Shown piece after piece: positions 12,465 through 23,291 of a stretch of DNA of 64,000 nucleotides; within the stretch, counting starts at the first letter, position 1, and each line of letters begins with the position of its first letter. The notes under the pieces were generated by a model. It was not told the DNA's origin, made no database searches, and worked only from the letters and a program-made list of their open reading frames with translations. Position numbers and translations under genes: made by a program. The DNA comes from Spongilla lacustris (taxonomy: Eukaryota; Porifera; Demospongiae; Spongillida; Spongillidae): the NCBI GenBank assembly GCA_949361645.1, contig OX442416.1, forward strand, positions 6,578,362-6,642,361, given 5' to 3'.

Positions 12465-12620
12465 ACAGCCATGTTCCCTCTTAGCATCATAACCAAGTTC
12501 CCCCTTGCATCACAACCATGTTCCCCCTTGCATCACAACCATGTTCCCACCCTTGCGCCAGAATCAAGTTCCCCCCTTGTGTCACCCCCTTGAATTACAA
12601 CCATGCTCCCACCCAACACC
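12465..12620. repeat. Short tandem repeat, about 23-base units
   Basis: About five imperfect copies of CATGTTCCCCCTTGCATCACAAC occur here, pyrimidine-rich on the plus strand. There is no coding role. Confidence 0.75.
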
Positions 12621-12879
12621 ACTCCCATCTTCCCACCTCACAACCACACCCATACTCAGGTACCTTCCATACTTCACTATCATTTTACTCTTTAAGGTAA
12701 AGGATCCATTCTACTTGGGCGTGTCCCAACCACATGCCAACTAGATCCGTTCAGTCATTCCCGCAATTCGTTAGCACTCCCCTGCAATGAAAATAACAAC
12801 TGTAACACTTAATACTATACAGTACATAACTTACTATTCCTTTTGTGATGTGCTTTCTCTTTTGAAATATTCTGGCTTA

Positions 12880-15660
12880 TAACTTCCACGATGCACAAAA
12901 GTGATGGACAGTGTTGTTTTGCTATATTAACAATGCTACTGCAGAGTGTTGCAGTGTTGTTGACCTAGTAGAAAGAAAAGCACCATGGCATATAGCTAAA
13001 ACAATTTCCATCCTGCCTTTAGGGCTCTATGGATGTGATTGCCCGTGACACTGTGCATGGAAGGAGGCCAATTCAATATCAAGAGCATTGACAAATGGAC
13101 CTTCTTCTTTGTGTAACTCCTTTTGGAGTGCACTATTCATTTTTGCTAGCCAAGATGCTTGTAGACATTAGATGTCTGCATTTTTTATTTTAGTGCTCAG
13201 TTACTATATCCTTACCAGTTCATTTTCCCTCATCTTCATTTCACATGTATATCTGCAATTACTCTTGATCACAGATGTATGATTTGTTAGCTCCTCAGGG
13301 GACAGAGAAAGATTTAGGAGTAGTAACTCTTCACTCATCTGGATACTGCATTTCACTGCTTGAGATTCATCCATGAGTTCAGCCCATTCTCTTCAACGGT
13401 GCTTCATGGTACTGAGTGTAGCTAATACCACAATCACTAGCCTTCAGGTCATTTTTAACATTCAATAAATGGCATTCTCCTTCCATCAATGAGAACAACC
13501 TTAGAAAGATGCCTAATGTAATATGCAGCCCTGGGGGACATACTTTTGAAAAAAGATCATATAAGATCAGCTTATCCATTCACACTGTAAATAAAGATTT
13601 TACCTGTGTTAGGAGAATTGTAGTTTTTAAAAAAAGGATGGGCGATATTATTGAATGACTTGGCGTGTTTATGATTCCCTCTTGATTGCATAAACCTCAA
13701 GTGACTCAATTGCTCTGCATTCTGCAAGGCTCTACACCTGGACCAGGCTGTAGGATCAGATTATGTGATATGATAAGACACCCTAAGACACCAGTGACGA
13801 CCTATAAGAGATATACATGTATGATAGTGGTACAAATACAACAGTACATTTACATGCACTTACCACTTGCACCAGAGATGCCAAGTAATCGGCCCAGGAA
13901 TTCGTAATCTCCACAAATGAACACACTCCATCTCTAGGATAAGTTATACTTTTGATCCAAACAAAGTTATTTACTCATGCTCACCTCCATATTCATGCAC
14001 AAAGTCTGTCACTTGTTGGATGTTTCATTGTACTGTCCATGCAAGACAAATGCAAATACAGGTTAGTGAATAGGAATATTATGTTGGTATAGTCTGAGGA
14101 ATTGGGTGCTGCAACATTAAAAATATAAAAACAGAACTTCAATGTTCCACCACCCTTGTCACAACCGAATTTGATCCATATTTCTTCTAATGGAATGACA
14201 CCATTGTGCCAAGTAAGTTTACTGTACGTAGTGCATTTAAAAAGTATTGTTAAATAATATATGCAATTACTTACCAATTACTCTCATTCTGTTCAAGTAC
14301 AGTGACAATTCTATCCCATAGATGTGGTATAGATGCAATTGGTGCATGTTTTATCACTTCACCACCATCTTTGTGCTGGAATGACAGGGAACCATTGCAG
14401 CATGAATGTTGCTTCCAATTAAATTGTTAACTTTGACATGCATGTGGCTATCTTCCACATCTGTAGCCAGCTGAATAAAATAGTGAATATTATACATGTA
14501 CACAGTGTTTTGTGTTGCAAGTCGTTTCTCACCTCATCATGGCTTTTAACTTATTCCATGAAATGTTTAGTTTTGTTTTCATAGCTAAAGCATCCTTGGT
14601 AGAAATGGAGACTCTAAAATCTCCTGTTTGAGAAGAAATGACTTCCAGAAGCTTGGCTCTTTCCTCGGGAGTATAAGAGGCCACTTCTCTGGACAGCTGT
14701 GTTATTGTGTCACCAGCACTAAAAAAAACTCCGAAGATCGCTCAAGCTCTTGGTTCTTTGCTTAAAAGTTTTGTAAGACACAGAACTGGTAGGAAACAGA
14801 GCCTGATTGATATGTGCCAAATGGAGTGGCTTTGAAAATTGCCTGTATCAAATGACTGAACAATTTAAAATTGTTAGCTAAAAAAATGCATACTATTTAC
14901 CTTCCCTACATCATTTTTTTTTTCATCCATTCAGCTATAGCGCTCATAATATTTAAGTTATACAAACTGTTCATACAGTGATGCACATTGTTGTATGCTA
15001 ATTTGTCCTTTGTTATAAATATCATGTGCCACATTATCTAGATGCTTTTGTGTGTGCAGGGAAATGTCTTGTGTGTGCACATGCAGGAGAATTGTCTTGT
15101 TTGTGCACAGAGGTGTGAGTTGTGTGTACACAGAAGTGTCTTGTTTTTGCACAGAGGGTGTTTGTGCACAGGAGAAGTTTCTTGCTTTTGCACAGAGGTG
15201 TGCATTGTGTGTGCACAGTTTTGTTTGTGCACAGAGGTGTGTGTTATATGTGCACAGGAGAAGTGTCTTGTTTTTGCACAGAGGTGTGTGTTATGTGTGC
15301 GTGTCTTGTTTGTGTAGAGAGGTGTGTGTTATGTGTGCGTGTCTTGTTTGTGTAGAGAGGTGTGAGTGTGTGTGAAGTGTCTTGTTTGTGCACAAAGGTG
15401 TGCACAGAGAAGTGCAGTGTATGTTAGGTGAATTGTTTGTGCACAGAGGTTTGTATTCCAAGCATTTACTGCAAATGTAATCTCATATTTCCTTTTTCCA
15501 GATTGGGGATGCCTCCACTTTCTCCTCATTGCTTTCACATGGGTCTCATAGCTACAGCACGTCCTCTCGCCTGACTTCCTCTGAAAGTAGTTGTCTTCCA
15601 GTTTGAGTGGTTCTTGAAATGTGCTCTTGAATTCCTTCTCACTACTTCAAACTAATCCAA
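12880..15660 (-). CDS. Multi-exon gene or pseudogene of an unnamed, mobile-element-like family
   Basis: A series of minus-strand exons reads as one protein. It runs from 15660 (basic N-terminal part with HVKAMRRKWRHPQSGKRKYE) through 14535-14715 (SREVASYTPEERAKLLEVI, TKDALAMKTKLNISWNKL). It continues through 14281-14450 (GGEVIKHAPIASIPHLWDR), 13993-14225 (KLTWHNGVIPLEEIWIKFG and CDKGGGTLKF) and 13379-13579 (CPPGLHITLGIFLRLFSL) to a coiled, acidic end near 13000-13370 (EGPFVNALDIELASFHAQ). Removing a GT-AG intron at about 14227-14269 rejoins the frame as NCKLTWHNG, so the splice structure is preserved. I recall this motif order from many repeated, uncharacterised cnidarian, sponge and fish proteins, but know no function. 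It is probably from a mobile element. Some frames need shifts, so it may be decaying. Exon ends are approximate. Confidence 0.55.
15047..15440. repeat. Minisatellite of TGTGCACAGAGGTGTG units
   Basis: Imperfect units of about 30-60 bases built from TTGTTTGTGCACAGAGGTGTG repeat about ten times. They generate Cys/Val-rich frames on the plus strand and His/Thr-rich frames on the minus strand, none of which is credible coding. Confidence 0.85.
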
Positions 15661-15699
15661 CTCGTGCAAAGCCCACACTTACTCATAGAGTAAATGGTA

Positions 15700-16938
15700 G
15701 CATTTGTATTCTGGTCTGTATGTAATGGTGTTAAAAAAATTTGAATACTAGCATATGATGTCATATGTTTTTGATTCAACCTTATTGTTATATGGGTTTA
15801 TATACCGAATTGCAATTTATATACACGCGAGATTCATATGCCGCTAACTACACATCACCATCAGTCAGAACTTCGGTAACAGGATCACCGGTACGCATCG
15901 AGGTATGCGTCTTGAAATCCCACTACCATTAAGGCTTTGTTAATATACACACGCGTAATTAGAAGTGGCCGCATAGAAGGGACAGTGGCAAAGGTTTATA
16001 AAAAGCGGAGACCTAAATGTGAACTTCATAGTCTTATTTTATCTTATAGCGTTGGGCAAGTAGTTTCACTATACAGTTTCCATGCACCTCCAGTACCACA
16101 ATGTTTACCAATGCTAATAAATATTTCTAATAAGAGCGCTACACAATAGCATGTATATCAGTGTATATCTTTTCACACAAGATGCTACAAGAGTTCCGGA
16201 ACAGATATTTTCGAAGCACATGGGACGCTGTATATGTTCATGGAAAAAATGAAGCCCTAATGTTGAGGAAGTAAGTTCCGCCTATCGTCTCTTCTTTTCA
16301 AAAGACACTGCGCAGTTCATTTCATTGCCGTTCAAGATTCCATCGAGCAGCAAAAAAAAAGCAAGCTTTCCATAGCATTCTACGATGAATTTTGAGTCTT
16401 ACCATACTATATATGCCAGTTGAGAAAACAAATACAAAGAGAGCAGTAAATTGTTAAAAACCATCCATCTTGCCGTATGAATTAAGAGTAAAAATAATTG
16501 GACCCTGTCCTTAACTACGCTGAGGCCGAACTGAAACAGCCGTATGCGATTCGGTGAATACTAATAATTATCTAGTGTGGACGCACCCCCAATCCGGATC
16601 GATCCGGATTGCGGTTGATATTGTGAAGCAACGCCTTAAGCAGTATCGATTGCCACAAAGTCAAACTGAAAGGCTGAATTAAGTTTTACTAAATCATAGC
16701 GCAACGTAAATGTTGTGTACCGAGTAAAGTTGCATCATGTATTGAATGACTAATTCAATATATCATCAATATCAATAAGCAAATAAGCAAACCTAAAAAA
16801 TCGAACAACACTACACAGTATTAGGTGTACAAATAGTGCATTCTTTCAGCCATGTTTGAATTAAGGCAATGCAACGGCTTTTGCACTACGGTTTGGGTAC
16901 GAGAAATCAGTTGCTAACCACGGGCCCTAAAGTTAGTC
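15700..16938. other. Intergenic stretch upstream of the receptor
   Basis: No gene is visible here. The main structure is a perfect 22-base palindrome at 16590-16611, CAATCCGGATC followed by its complement. Sequence around 15795-15815 (TTATATGGGTTTATATACCG) partly resembles, in reverse orientation, 31150-31185, which may mark a dispersed repeat end. Confidence 0.5.
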
Positions 16939-17017
16939 ACAGCTGCGGATGGAATACATCACGGCTACGCTCGCCCACACGGAGCATAGCGGTGCATGAT
17001 GTAATCTATCCGCAGCT
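16939..17017. repeat. Long imperfect hairpin upstream of the receptor gene
   Basis: The arm starting AGCTGCGGATGGAATACATC (16939-16972) pairs with 16982-17017 across a loop of about nine bases. It lies about 80 bases before the TATA box. It could be a tiny MITE, a cruciform-forming regulatory site, or a decayed insertion. The sequence cannot decide. Confidence 0.7.
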
Positions 17018-17095
17018 GCGACGCGCCGCAGAATTGTAACTTCGATTGCGGAAAGTTGTGCTATGCGTGTTGAATATAAGTGAGAACATCGCCAC

Positions 17096-17103
17096 TATAA
17101 ATA
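17096..17103 (+). promoter_or_regulatory. TATA box of the receptor gene
   Basis: TATAAATA lies 65-72 bases upstream of the ATG at 17168, so transcription would start about 30 bases further on and give a short 5' leader. Confidence 0.6.
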
Positions 17104-17167
17104 AAAATGCAACCCATCGCAATTTAGTCATTACACCCAATCTTTTGGCAGCTCGAACAATTCGCAT

Positions 17168-19714
17168 ATGGAACGATCTGTTTACAGCTACGCTGCTCTG
17201 TATTTGATGGCACAAGTATTGCTCGGAGTGAATTCCCTCGACGGTTACACGGACGCAAATGACCTCGATCTTGCCCTCACCAACTCGTCATTCGTTCTAC
17301 TGGGAGGCGTCCTACCTATTCATCCGGCTAATGGCGATGGAACGTGCGGTGATCTGGACGGTACAATCCTACAAAGGGCCGAGGCCATAGCATTCGCTGT
17401 TAACAAAATCAATTCCGACTCAACCCTCCTTCCGCCTGGAATAAAACTGGCCTTCTATATACTTGACTCTTGCCTATTGCTTAATAATGCACTGGACAAA
17501 ACTCTCGAATTTATAACTGGTAGCATTGGAATTGGGAAAAATGCGGCGAGATCCTATCGTGTATCGGGAATTATCGGAGAAACGGCGAGCACGATATCGA
17601 TTGCAATGGCTAGTCTTTTACGACTCTTTCGCATTCCTCAGGTGAGTCCCTATTCGACAGCATCGGAGCTGAGTGACAAAACGCTCTACCAATACTTCCT
17701 TCGCATTCCTCCTCCGGATAACTACCAATCTGCAGCCCTGGTTGATCTGGCAGTATATTTCAATTGGACTTACATCATCACTATTAATTCCGGAGACACG
17801 TATGGTCGCGATGGAATCAACCAATTTAAGAACATTTTATACAGCCGAAATGGAACGATACGTTGCGTGGCAGCAACTATAGAAATATCTTTTCCTTCTC
17901 CATCTCAAGGTGAATTTGACAAAGCTGCAGCCATATTTATGGATCCATTGGTTGTTAACGCGTCAGCAGTGGTCCTATTTGGTCATTACAAGATTGCAGT
18001 AGGCTTACTGGATGCGTTGAAAAGACATAACGTCACAAGAAGGCTGTTCTGGGTTGGAAGTGACTCATGGGGCGACAGCTTGGATGGAGTCTACCCAACG
18101 TTAGTAAGCAACCTTGTCAGTGTGAAGCCCAGTACCTTTCCAAGTGAGGAATTTGATCATTATTTTGAAAGCCTGAACATTTCTAACCACACCTCCAACC
18201 CCTGGTTTGCTGAATTTTGGCAATCTGCATTCAACTGTACCTTAAACTCTACCAATTCAAACCTTACACCCTGCGATGTAGCAAATCAAAGAATTTCCCC
18301 CCAGATAGGTTACGTCCAGGACTCCTACGTGCCACTAACCATAGATGCAGTATATGCATTTGCATACTCCATCCGTAATCTACATATGAATATGTGCAAT
18401 GGGAGTGGCCTTTGTAAGGCTATCCTTTCCACTGGTGATTCTCAATCACGCCTTTTCATTCCTGGGGACTTGTTGTTGCCATACTTGTTCAACGTTACAT
18501 TTCCAAGTCAGTCGGGTTCCAACTTCACCTTCAATAAAAATGGTGATCCTACAACAGACATGTACACAATTAAGAACCTTCAGTTTCAAAATGACAGTTT
18601 CTTGTACGTTCCTGTTGGAACCTGGGTCAATGCTAATCTGTCTTCCCCTTTGACCTTCACTAAGCCGGTTGTGTGGAACAACTATCAAGGTTCCATTGTG
18701 TCTCAATGCAGTGATTTTTGCCACTCTTGGCAGTACCGCTTGTTCAGTTCACCCTGCTGTTGGAAGTGTGTTGATTGTCCAGGAAGCAAGGATTACAGTG
18801 ATGGCACATCTTGCAGTCAATGTGCGGAGAGCTCCACACCGAACCAATTCAGAAATGCCTGCATACCAATACAGGTATCGTATTACAAAATCAGTCGTCC
18901 AGGGACTATTGCCATCCTGATTATTGCATGCCTTGGCATCCTGGCAACTATTTCTGTCATAGTCATTTTTATAATCTACTTCAGCCACAAGATCATTAAA
19001 GCTACCAGTCGAGAGCTAACTATATTTCTGCTTGCTGGAGTACTACTGTCCTTTATGGTTCCATTTCTGTTTGTCATCAGGCCGTCGGCAGTAATATGTG
19101 GCATCCGATGGATTGGAGTAGGGTTCAGTTTCTCAATTAGCTTCAGTGCTCTCCTTGTAAGGACAACTAGGATACACAGAATATTCAATTACCCACAGGC
19201 CACTAAAGATCAATTATTCCTTGGTTCAGCCAGCCAGGTTATGTTCACACTGATGCTGATAAGTGTACAGGTTATAATAATGGTAGTGTGGTTGGCTGTG
19301 GAACGTACAGGGGTGAGGTATACATATGGTTTAAGCACTGGTGAGGTGCTTTGCAGCCAGTCTCCGTATTCTGCCCTCTCTGTGGCTGTTGGATACAATT
19401 TCCTGCTCCTTATTTTAACCACGTACTTTGCATTTCGCACCAGACATGTACCAAAGAACTTCAATGAGACCAGGTATATCAACGTGACGATGTACTCTCT
19501 GGTGATGATCTGGGTGGTGCTCCTCCCTACCTACATTGGGACAGGCAGCCTTGGCGCCTTTTATCAGACCACCTCACTGCTGCTGACTATAGTTCTGAGT
19601 GCCAGTATTGTCCTTGGAGTCATCCTTGTCCCCAGACTGCTGTACCTTTTCAGAACCGAATACAGAAGTAAGCAATCTACAGAGACAACAGCTCAAGTTA
19701 CATGTACGAATTAA
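17168..19714 (+). CDS. Family C G-protein-coupled receptor (mGluR/CaSR-like), 848 aa, intronless
   Basis: This is a plasma-membrane receptor of the glutamate/calcium-sensing type. Residues 1 to about 24 form a signal peptide. About 30-490 is a Venus-flytrap (ANF-receptor) domain rich in N-glycosylation sites. About 514-564 is the nine-cysteine NCD3G linker (CSDFC, SPCCWKCVDCPG, CSQC). About 577-825 contains seven hydrophobic segments of the 7TM_3 family, followed by a short tail rich in Ser/Thr. The cysteine linker separates it from GABA-B receptors, which lack it. Length is normal for the family, and there is no frameshift or stop. The ATG at 17168 is the first Met after an in-frame stop at 17102. 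The absence of introns suggests an old retrocopy or a single-exon sponge subfamily. The ligand cannot be predicted safely. Confidence 0.93.
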   Translation: MERSVYSYAALYLMAQVLLGVNSLDGYTDANDLDLALTNSSFVLLGGVLPIHPANGDGTCGDLDGTILQRAEAIAFAVNKINSDSTLLPPGIKLAFYILDSCLLLNNALDKTLEFITGSIGIGKNAARSYRVSGIIGETASTISIAMASLLRLFRIPQVSPYSTASELSDKTLYQYFLRIPPPDNYQSAALVDLAVYFNWTYIITINSGDTYGRDGINQFKNILYSRNGTIRCVAATIEISFPSPSQGEFDKAAAIFMDPLVVNASAVVLFGHYKIAVGLLDALKRHNVTRRLFWVGSDSWGDSLDGVYPTLVSNLVSVKPSTFPSEEFDHYFESLNISNHTSNPWFAEFWQSAFNCTLNSTNSNLTPCDVANQRISPQIGYVQDSYVPLTIDAVYAFAYSIRNLHMNMCNGSGLCKAILSTGDSQSRLFIPGDLLLPYLFNVTFPSQSGSNFTFNKNGDPTTDMYTIKNLQFQNDSFLYVPVGTWVNANLSSPLTFTKPVVWNNYQGSIVSQCSDFCHSWQYRLFSSPCCWKCVDCPGSKDYSDGTSCSQCAESSTPNQFRNACIPIQVSYYKISRPGTIAILIIACLGILATISVIVIFIIYFSHKIIKATSRELTIFLLAGVLLSFMVPFLFVIRPSAVICGIRWIGVGFSFSISFSALLVRTTRIHRIFNYPQATKDQLFLGSASQVMFTLMLISVQVIIMVVWLAVERTGVRYTYGLSTGEVLCSQSPYSALSVAVGYNFLLLILTTYFAFRTRHVPKNFNETRYINVTMYSLVMIWVVLLPTYIGTGSLGAFYQTTSLLLTIVLSASIVLGVILVPRLLYLFRTEYRSKQSTETTAQVTCTN

Positions 19715-20289
19715 AGCAAGCAATCACATACTCCAAATGGAGCTGTGTGTCATGAATCGGACAACGGGTTCAATCAAACAACAGGATGAAACCTGATGCA
19801 AGTGCACAAACGGACCAATCAACAATTGGTACCTACATGTAAGCCCTATTTATTAATTTTAGTTGTTTTTAAAGAATGTTTTTTTTTTCCATTGCTTTGT
19901 ATCAAGTGATGCTCTTAATATAATGGTGTGCAATATCATATGCAATTTACACAGGTGTGTGAGCATAGGATTTTATCGAGTTAGTAACACGGACTCCTAT
20001 CAATGGGATCGATTATATATATGGTTGTCGGTATCGAACAAGTCAAAAATGAGCTATTTCGTGTTTGTTTGATCTTGCAAAACCGTGTGGTTCAAGAGCT
20101 AGAACACATTTAAAAGGATCATGTTTTTCCTAAAGAACTCGAGATAGATACCATATCAAACTGAAAGAACGCCAATGATGCTAATACAATGTATGTTCAG
20201 AATTTCAAGCGGTAGTTTCCTCGCGGGTATAGATGGATCGTATATTTGGCATTGAACTAAATTAATATTGTATCAGAAATATTTATACA

Positions 20290-20295
20290 AATAAA
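20290..20295 (+). terminator. Candidate polyadenylation signal AATAAA
   Basis: This is the first canonical AATAAA that I see downstream of the receptor stop codon, about 575 bases away. The distance is long but possible. Nothing else of note is in 19715-20289. Confidence 0.35.
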
Positions 20296-20329
20296 CTTGA
20301 CACAGCTCAGGGACTATTTCTAAGAATTA

Positions 20330-20545
20330 CTACTGAAATAAGACAATTAAACACATACACTTAGACAAAAATAGTTCTGTGAAATACATGTATAAAACCA
20401 CATCAAGGAAAATGGGGTAGGCCGATCCACGCAAGCAAAGGTTTGTTGCACGTAAAATAGCAACCGTTATTCTGGTACGAACCCATACCATTACTTCAGA
20501 ATGTGACTTCTCCCACTTTCGTTGCAATTTGGTCACATAGGCGCT
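20330..20545 (-). pseudogene. Retroelement C-terminal tail, 3' fragment of the element split by the LINE
   Basis: The minus strand reads VTKLQRKWEKSHSEVMVWV then TRITVAILRATNLCLRGSA, the expected last segment of the retroelement whose earlier part lies at 23321-24264. The two parts are separated exactly by the LINE at 20556-23291, so this is the far side of the insertion. A TGA lies just before it. Confidence 0.75.
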
Positions 20546-20555
20546 TGATCAGGTG

Positions 20556-20585
20556 TTAATAATAATAATAATAATAATAATAATT
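20556..20585. repeat. (TAA)n microsatellite, LINE 3' tail
   Basis: About nine TAA units on the plus strand. Their position exactly at the 3' end of the LINE identifies them as its tail rather than an independent microsatellite. Confidence 0.85.
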
Positions 20586-20652
20586 TCATGTGCATGTAAT
20601 ATACACATAGGCAAGTAATGGCATATATTAGATATGCACTTGTATACTGCCC

Positions 20653-23289
20653 CTAAAATGCGTAGCATTTACAAAAAATAGATAAATCAACATTGTTCAG
20701 CATTAACCTAAACGTTCTTTCTGAGGATGATTTAACAACAGTGTCAGGCAGTGAGTTCCAAATCGGTATGATTCTAACTGAAAAGAAATTTGCACGGTAA
20801 TTGTGATGTGGTGTTGTTAGAGGACTAAGTTTGATGGAGTTCCCTCTTGTTGTATAAGGTGACAAGTTTATGTGGAAAAAATCTGATGCATCAAGGTCAA
20901 CAAGTTTTTTCACTATTTTAAAGCACATAACTAGATCCAAAAACACTCTTCTATACTCCAATGAATGAAATCCAAGCATAGAAAGCCTATCAGCATAACT
21001 AGTCATAGGTATCTTTATTCTTTTAAAGAGTGATCTGGTAAAGTAACGTTGAACTCTTTCAAGAGTTTTAATATCTTTTACAAGCCAAGGATTCCATACT
21101 GGAGCATTATATTCCAGAATGGGTCTCACATATGAATGAAACACTCGACACAGCGCAGATAAATTCAGTGTACGAAGAGCTTTAAGTAGGAGTGAACACC
21201 TTTGAAAAGCCTTAGCAGCAATATATGCACAATGCAAGCTCGGTTTAAAATCAGATGTGATATGTACACCTAGGTCACGGATATCAAAAACTCTATTCAA
21301 AAGCACGCCACCTAGAGAATAAGAGTGACTCGCTGAGTTACGCCCAAAGGATATCACGCTGCACTTCTGAAATGCAATATTAAGCTGCCAGGTTTGAGAC
21401 CACACACTAAATTTTAATAAAGATAAAGTCAAAGGTGAAGATGAGTTGGATGAATGAGTAGCATAAAGTTTGGTATCATCTGCAAAAATTTTAGCTTGAA
21501 CTGGTGGCTCTAAACACTCAGGAAGGTCATTGATATAAATGAGGAACAATAGAGGTCCAAGTACTGATCCTTGAGGAACACCACTGGATACAGGTAGGGA
21601 AGAAGATAAGGACTGACCAATATAGACTTGCTGTGAACGATTCGTAAGAAAAGAAGATAACCACTTTACCAAGGAAGAACTAAATCCATAGCATTCCACT
21701 TTATGCAGAAGCTTAGTGTGAGATATAGAATCAAACGCTTTAGCAAAGTCTATATACACAGAATCAACCTTATCGCCAAAATCAGTATGTAGAGTCCATT
21801 CATTAAGTGTCATTAACAATTGAGTACAAGTGGAACGCCTGGCAAGAAAGCCAAACTGGTCTTTCGAGATAAGACTGTTTGAACGTAGAAAGGTAACCAT
21901 TGATTCACACACAATAGACTCCATTACTTTGCAACAAACACTAGTAAGAGAAACTGGACGATAATTGCTGGGTAATTTACGCGAACCTTTCTTGAATATA
22001 GGACAGACCATCGCCTTTTTCCAACTTAGAGGTATATCCCCATAATCCATAGACAGTCTAAAAAGCCTGGACAACGGTATTGCAATACCAGGGGCGACTG
22101 ATTTTAAAAACCCAGCAGGAAAACCATCTGGTGTTCTAGAGTATTTGGAAGGAAGACGATTTAGGGCACATATAACATTATCATAAGTAAATTCAACTTG
22201 TTGAGAAACTTGTATACTAGATACCGCAGGATGGAAGATGGGTAGAACACCATTATCAGTTGTAAATACAGAAGAAAAATAATCATTGAAAACATTGCAT
22301 TTGTCATAATCCATTGTAGCAAGGGAACCGTCTGACTTCATTAAAGGTGGGATAGACAATGTGTGACAAAGTTTCATATTCACATACGAATATAGTTTAG
22401 ATAAATCATTACTGTTGATGACATATGACTCACGATAATCATAAAAGGATTTCACCGCCAGTTCATACTCCTTAGCAATTTTGTTGTATTTCACTCTATT
22501 TTTATGAAACCACTTCTTTTTTAAGAGCAACAATTTACGAATATGTTTTAAACATTTTGGTTTACTAAATAAAACGACCCTTCGTAAAGGAACAAACTTT
22601 TCAATGCATTCATTTAACTTCATAGATAAAACATCCCAATAAACATCCACCGAACAAGATTGATCAAGCATTTGCCAATTGACATCCATTAAGAAAGATA
22701 TCATTGAAGCGTAATCTGCAGCTTTAAAGTCTCTACGATACAAGATGGAGTTTGCGGTATGATGGCAAGGACATACAATCGTGAATTCAACACATGAATG
22801 ATCGCAAGAGATAACAAAAGGATCAACAACTGAAATATCAAACAATATATTGACATCAGAAACCATCACAAGGTCGATACAGTGATTTCCCCGAGTAGGG
22901 GAATTAACAAGTTGAGTAAGACCATTTTCTAAGACACACGTCAAGAAAAGACTGCTACAAATTGAACCATTATTGACAGGGACACTCCAATCAATGTGTG
23001 GGTAATTAAAATCGCCAACAACTACAACTTGCATCTTGGAGATGCAATAATTGTCAAGACATGAGCATAAACATGAAATATGAGTAACATCATTTGCCAT
23101 GGAAGGAGGATTATAAATACAAATAAAGCGATACTGTGCAGAGGAAAACAACACATCAAAAATGATGCATTCAAGCCGTTGAAAACAAGGTAAAAGATCA
23201 ATATACTCAATCTTTAACCCATGTTTCACAAAAACTGCAACACCACCAAAATTATCAGGCCTATCTTTGCGTATCAAAGTATATGTTGT
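20653..23289 (-). CDS. LINE ORF2 protein, endonuclease (partial) plus reverse transcriptase
   Basis: The frame is open for about 878 codons without a stop. It begins inside an apurinic-type endonuclease domain (YTLIRKDRPDNFGGVAVFV, then VVVGDFNYPHIDW about residue 84). The reverse transcriptase spans roughly residues 380-660, with SNYRPVSLTSVCCKVME, DFAKAFDSISH, SGVPQGSVLGPLLF (about 567) and the catalytic FADDTKLY (about 596). A C-terminal region typical of CR1/Jockey-group elements follows. No true ATG is visible at the 5' end because of the truncation; the first codons are TTG/ACA-type. The intact frame indicates a recent insertion. The protein nicks DNA and copies its own RNA at the target. 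The precise clade (CR1, L2, Daphne) was not resolved. Confidence 0.9.
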   Translation of the reverse strand, partial: TTYTLIRKDRPDNFGGVAVFVKHGLKIEYIDLLPCFQRLECIIFDVLFSSAQYRFICIYNPPSMANDVTHISCLCSCLDNYCISKMQVVVVGDFNYPHIDWSVPVNNGSICSSLFLTCVLENGLTQLVNSPTRGNHCIDLVMVSDVNILFDISVVDPFVISCDHSCVEFTIVCPCHHTANSILYRRDFKAADYASMISFLMDVNWQMLDQSCSVDVYWDVLSMKLNECIEKFVPLRRVVLFSKPKCLKHIRKLLLLKKKWFHKNRVKYNKIAKEYELAVKSFYDYRESYVINSNDLSKLYSYVNMKLCHTLSIPPLMKSDGSLATMDYDKCNVFNDYFSSVFTTDNGVLPIFHPAVSSIQVSQQVEFTYDNVICALNRLPSKYSRTPDGFPAGFLKSVAPGIAIPLSRLFRLSMDYGDIPLSWKKAMVCPIFKKGSRKLPSNYRPVSLTSVCCKVMESIVCESMVTFLRSNSLISKDQFGFLARRSTCTQLLMTLNEWTLHTDFGDKVDSVYIDFAKAFDSISHTKLLHKVECYGFSSSLVKWLSSFLTNRSQQVYIGQSLSSSLPVSSGVPQGSVLGPLLFLIYINDLPECLEPPVQAKIFADDTKLYATHSSNSSSPLTLSLLKFSVWSQTWQLNIAFQKCSVISFGRNSASHSYSLGGVLLNRVFDIRDLGVHITSDFKPSLHCAYIAAKAFQRCSLLLKALRTLNLSALCRVFHSYVRPILEYNAPVWNPWLVKDIKTLERVQRYFTRSLFKRIKIPMTSYADRLSMLGFHSLEYRRVFLDLVMCFKIVKKLVDLDASDFFHINLSPYTTRGNSIKLSPLTTPHHNYRANFFSVRIIPIWNSLPDTVVKSSSERTFRLMLNNVDLSIFCKCYAF

Positions 23290-23291
23290 GC

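Larger units (their letters stand above)
20556..23291 (-). mobile_element. 5'-truncated CR1-like non-LTR retrotransposon (LINE)
   Basis: The element runs on the minus strand from 23291 to a 3' tail of (ATT)n at 20556-20585, a tail style typical of CR1/L2-group LINEs. The 5' end lacks the start of the endonuclease and of any ORF1, as expected from incomplete reverse transcription. It lies inside an older retroelement whose coding sequence resumes on both sides. Confidence 0.85.
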
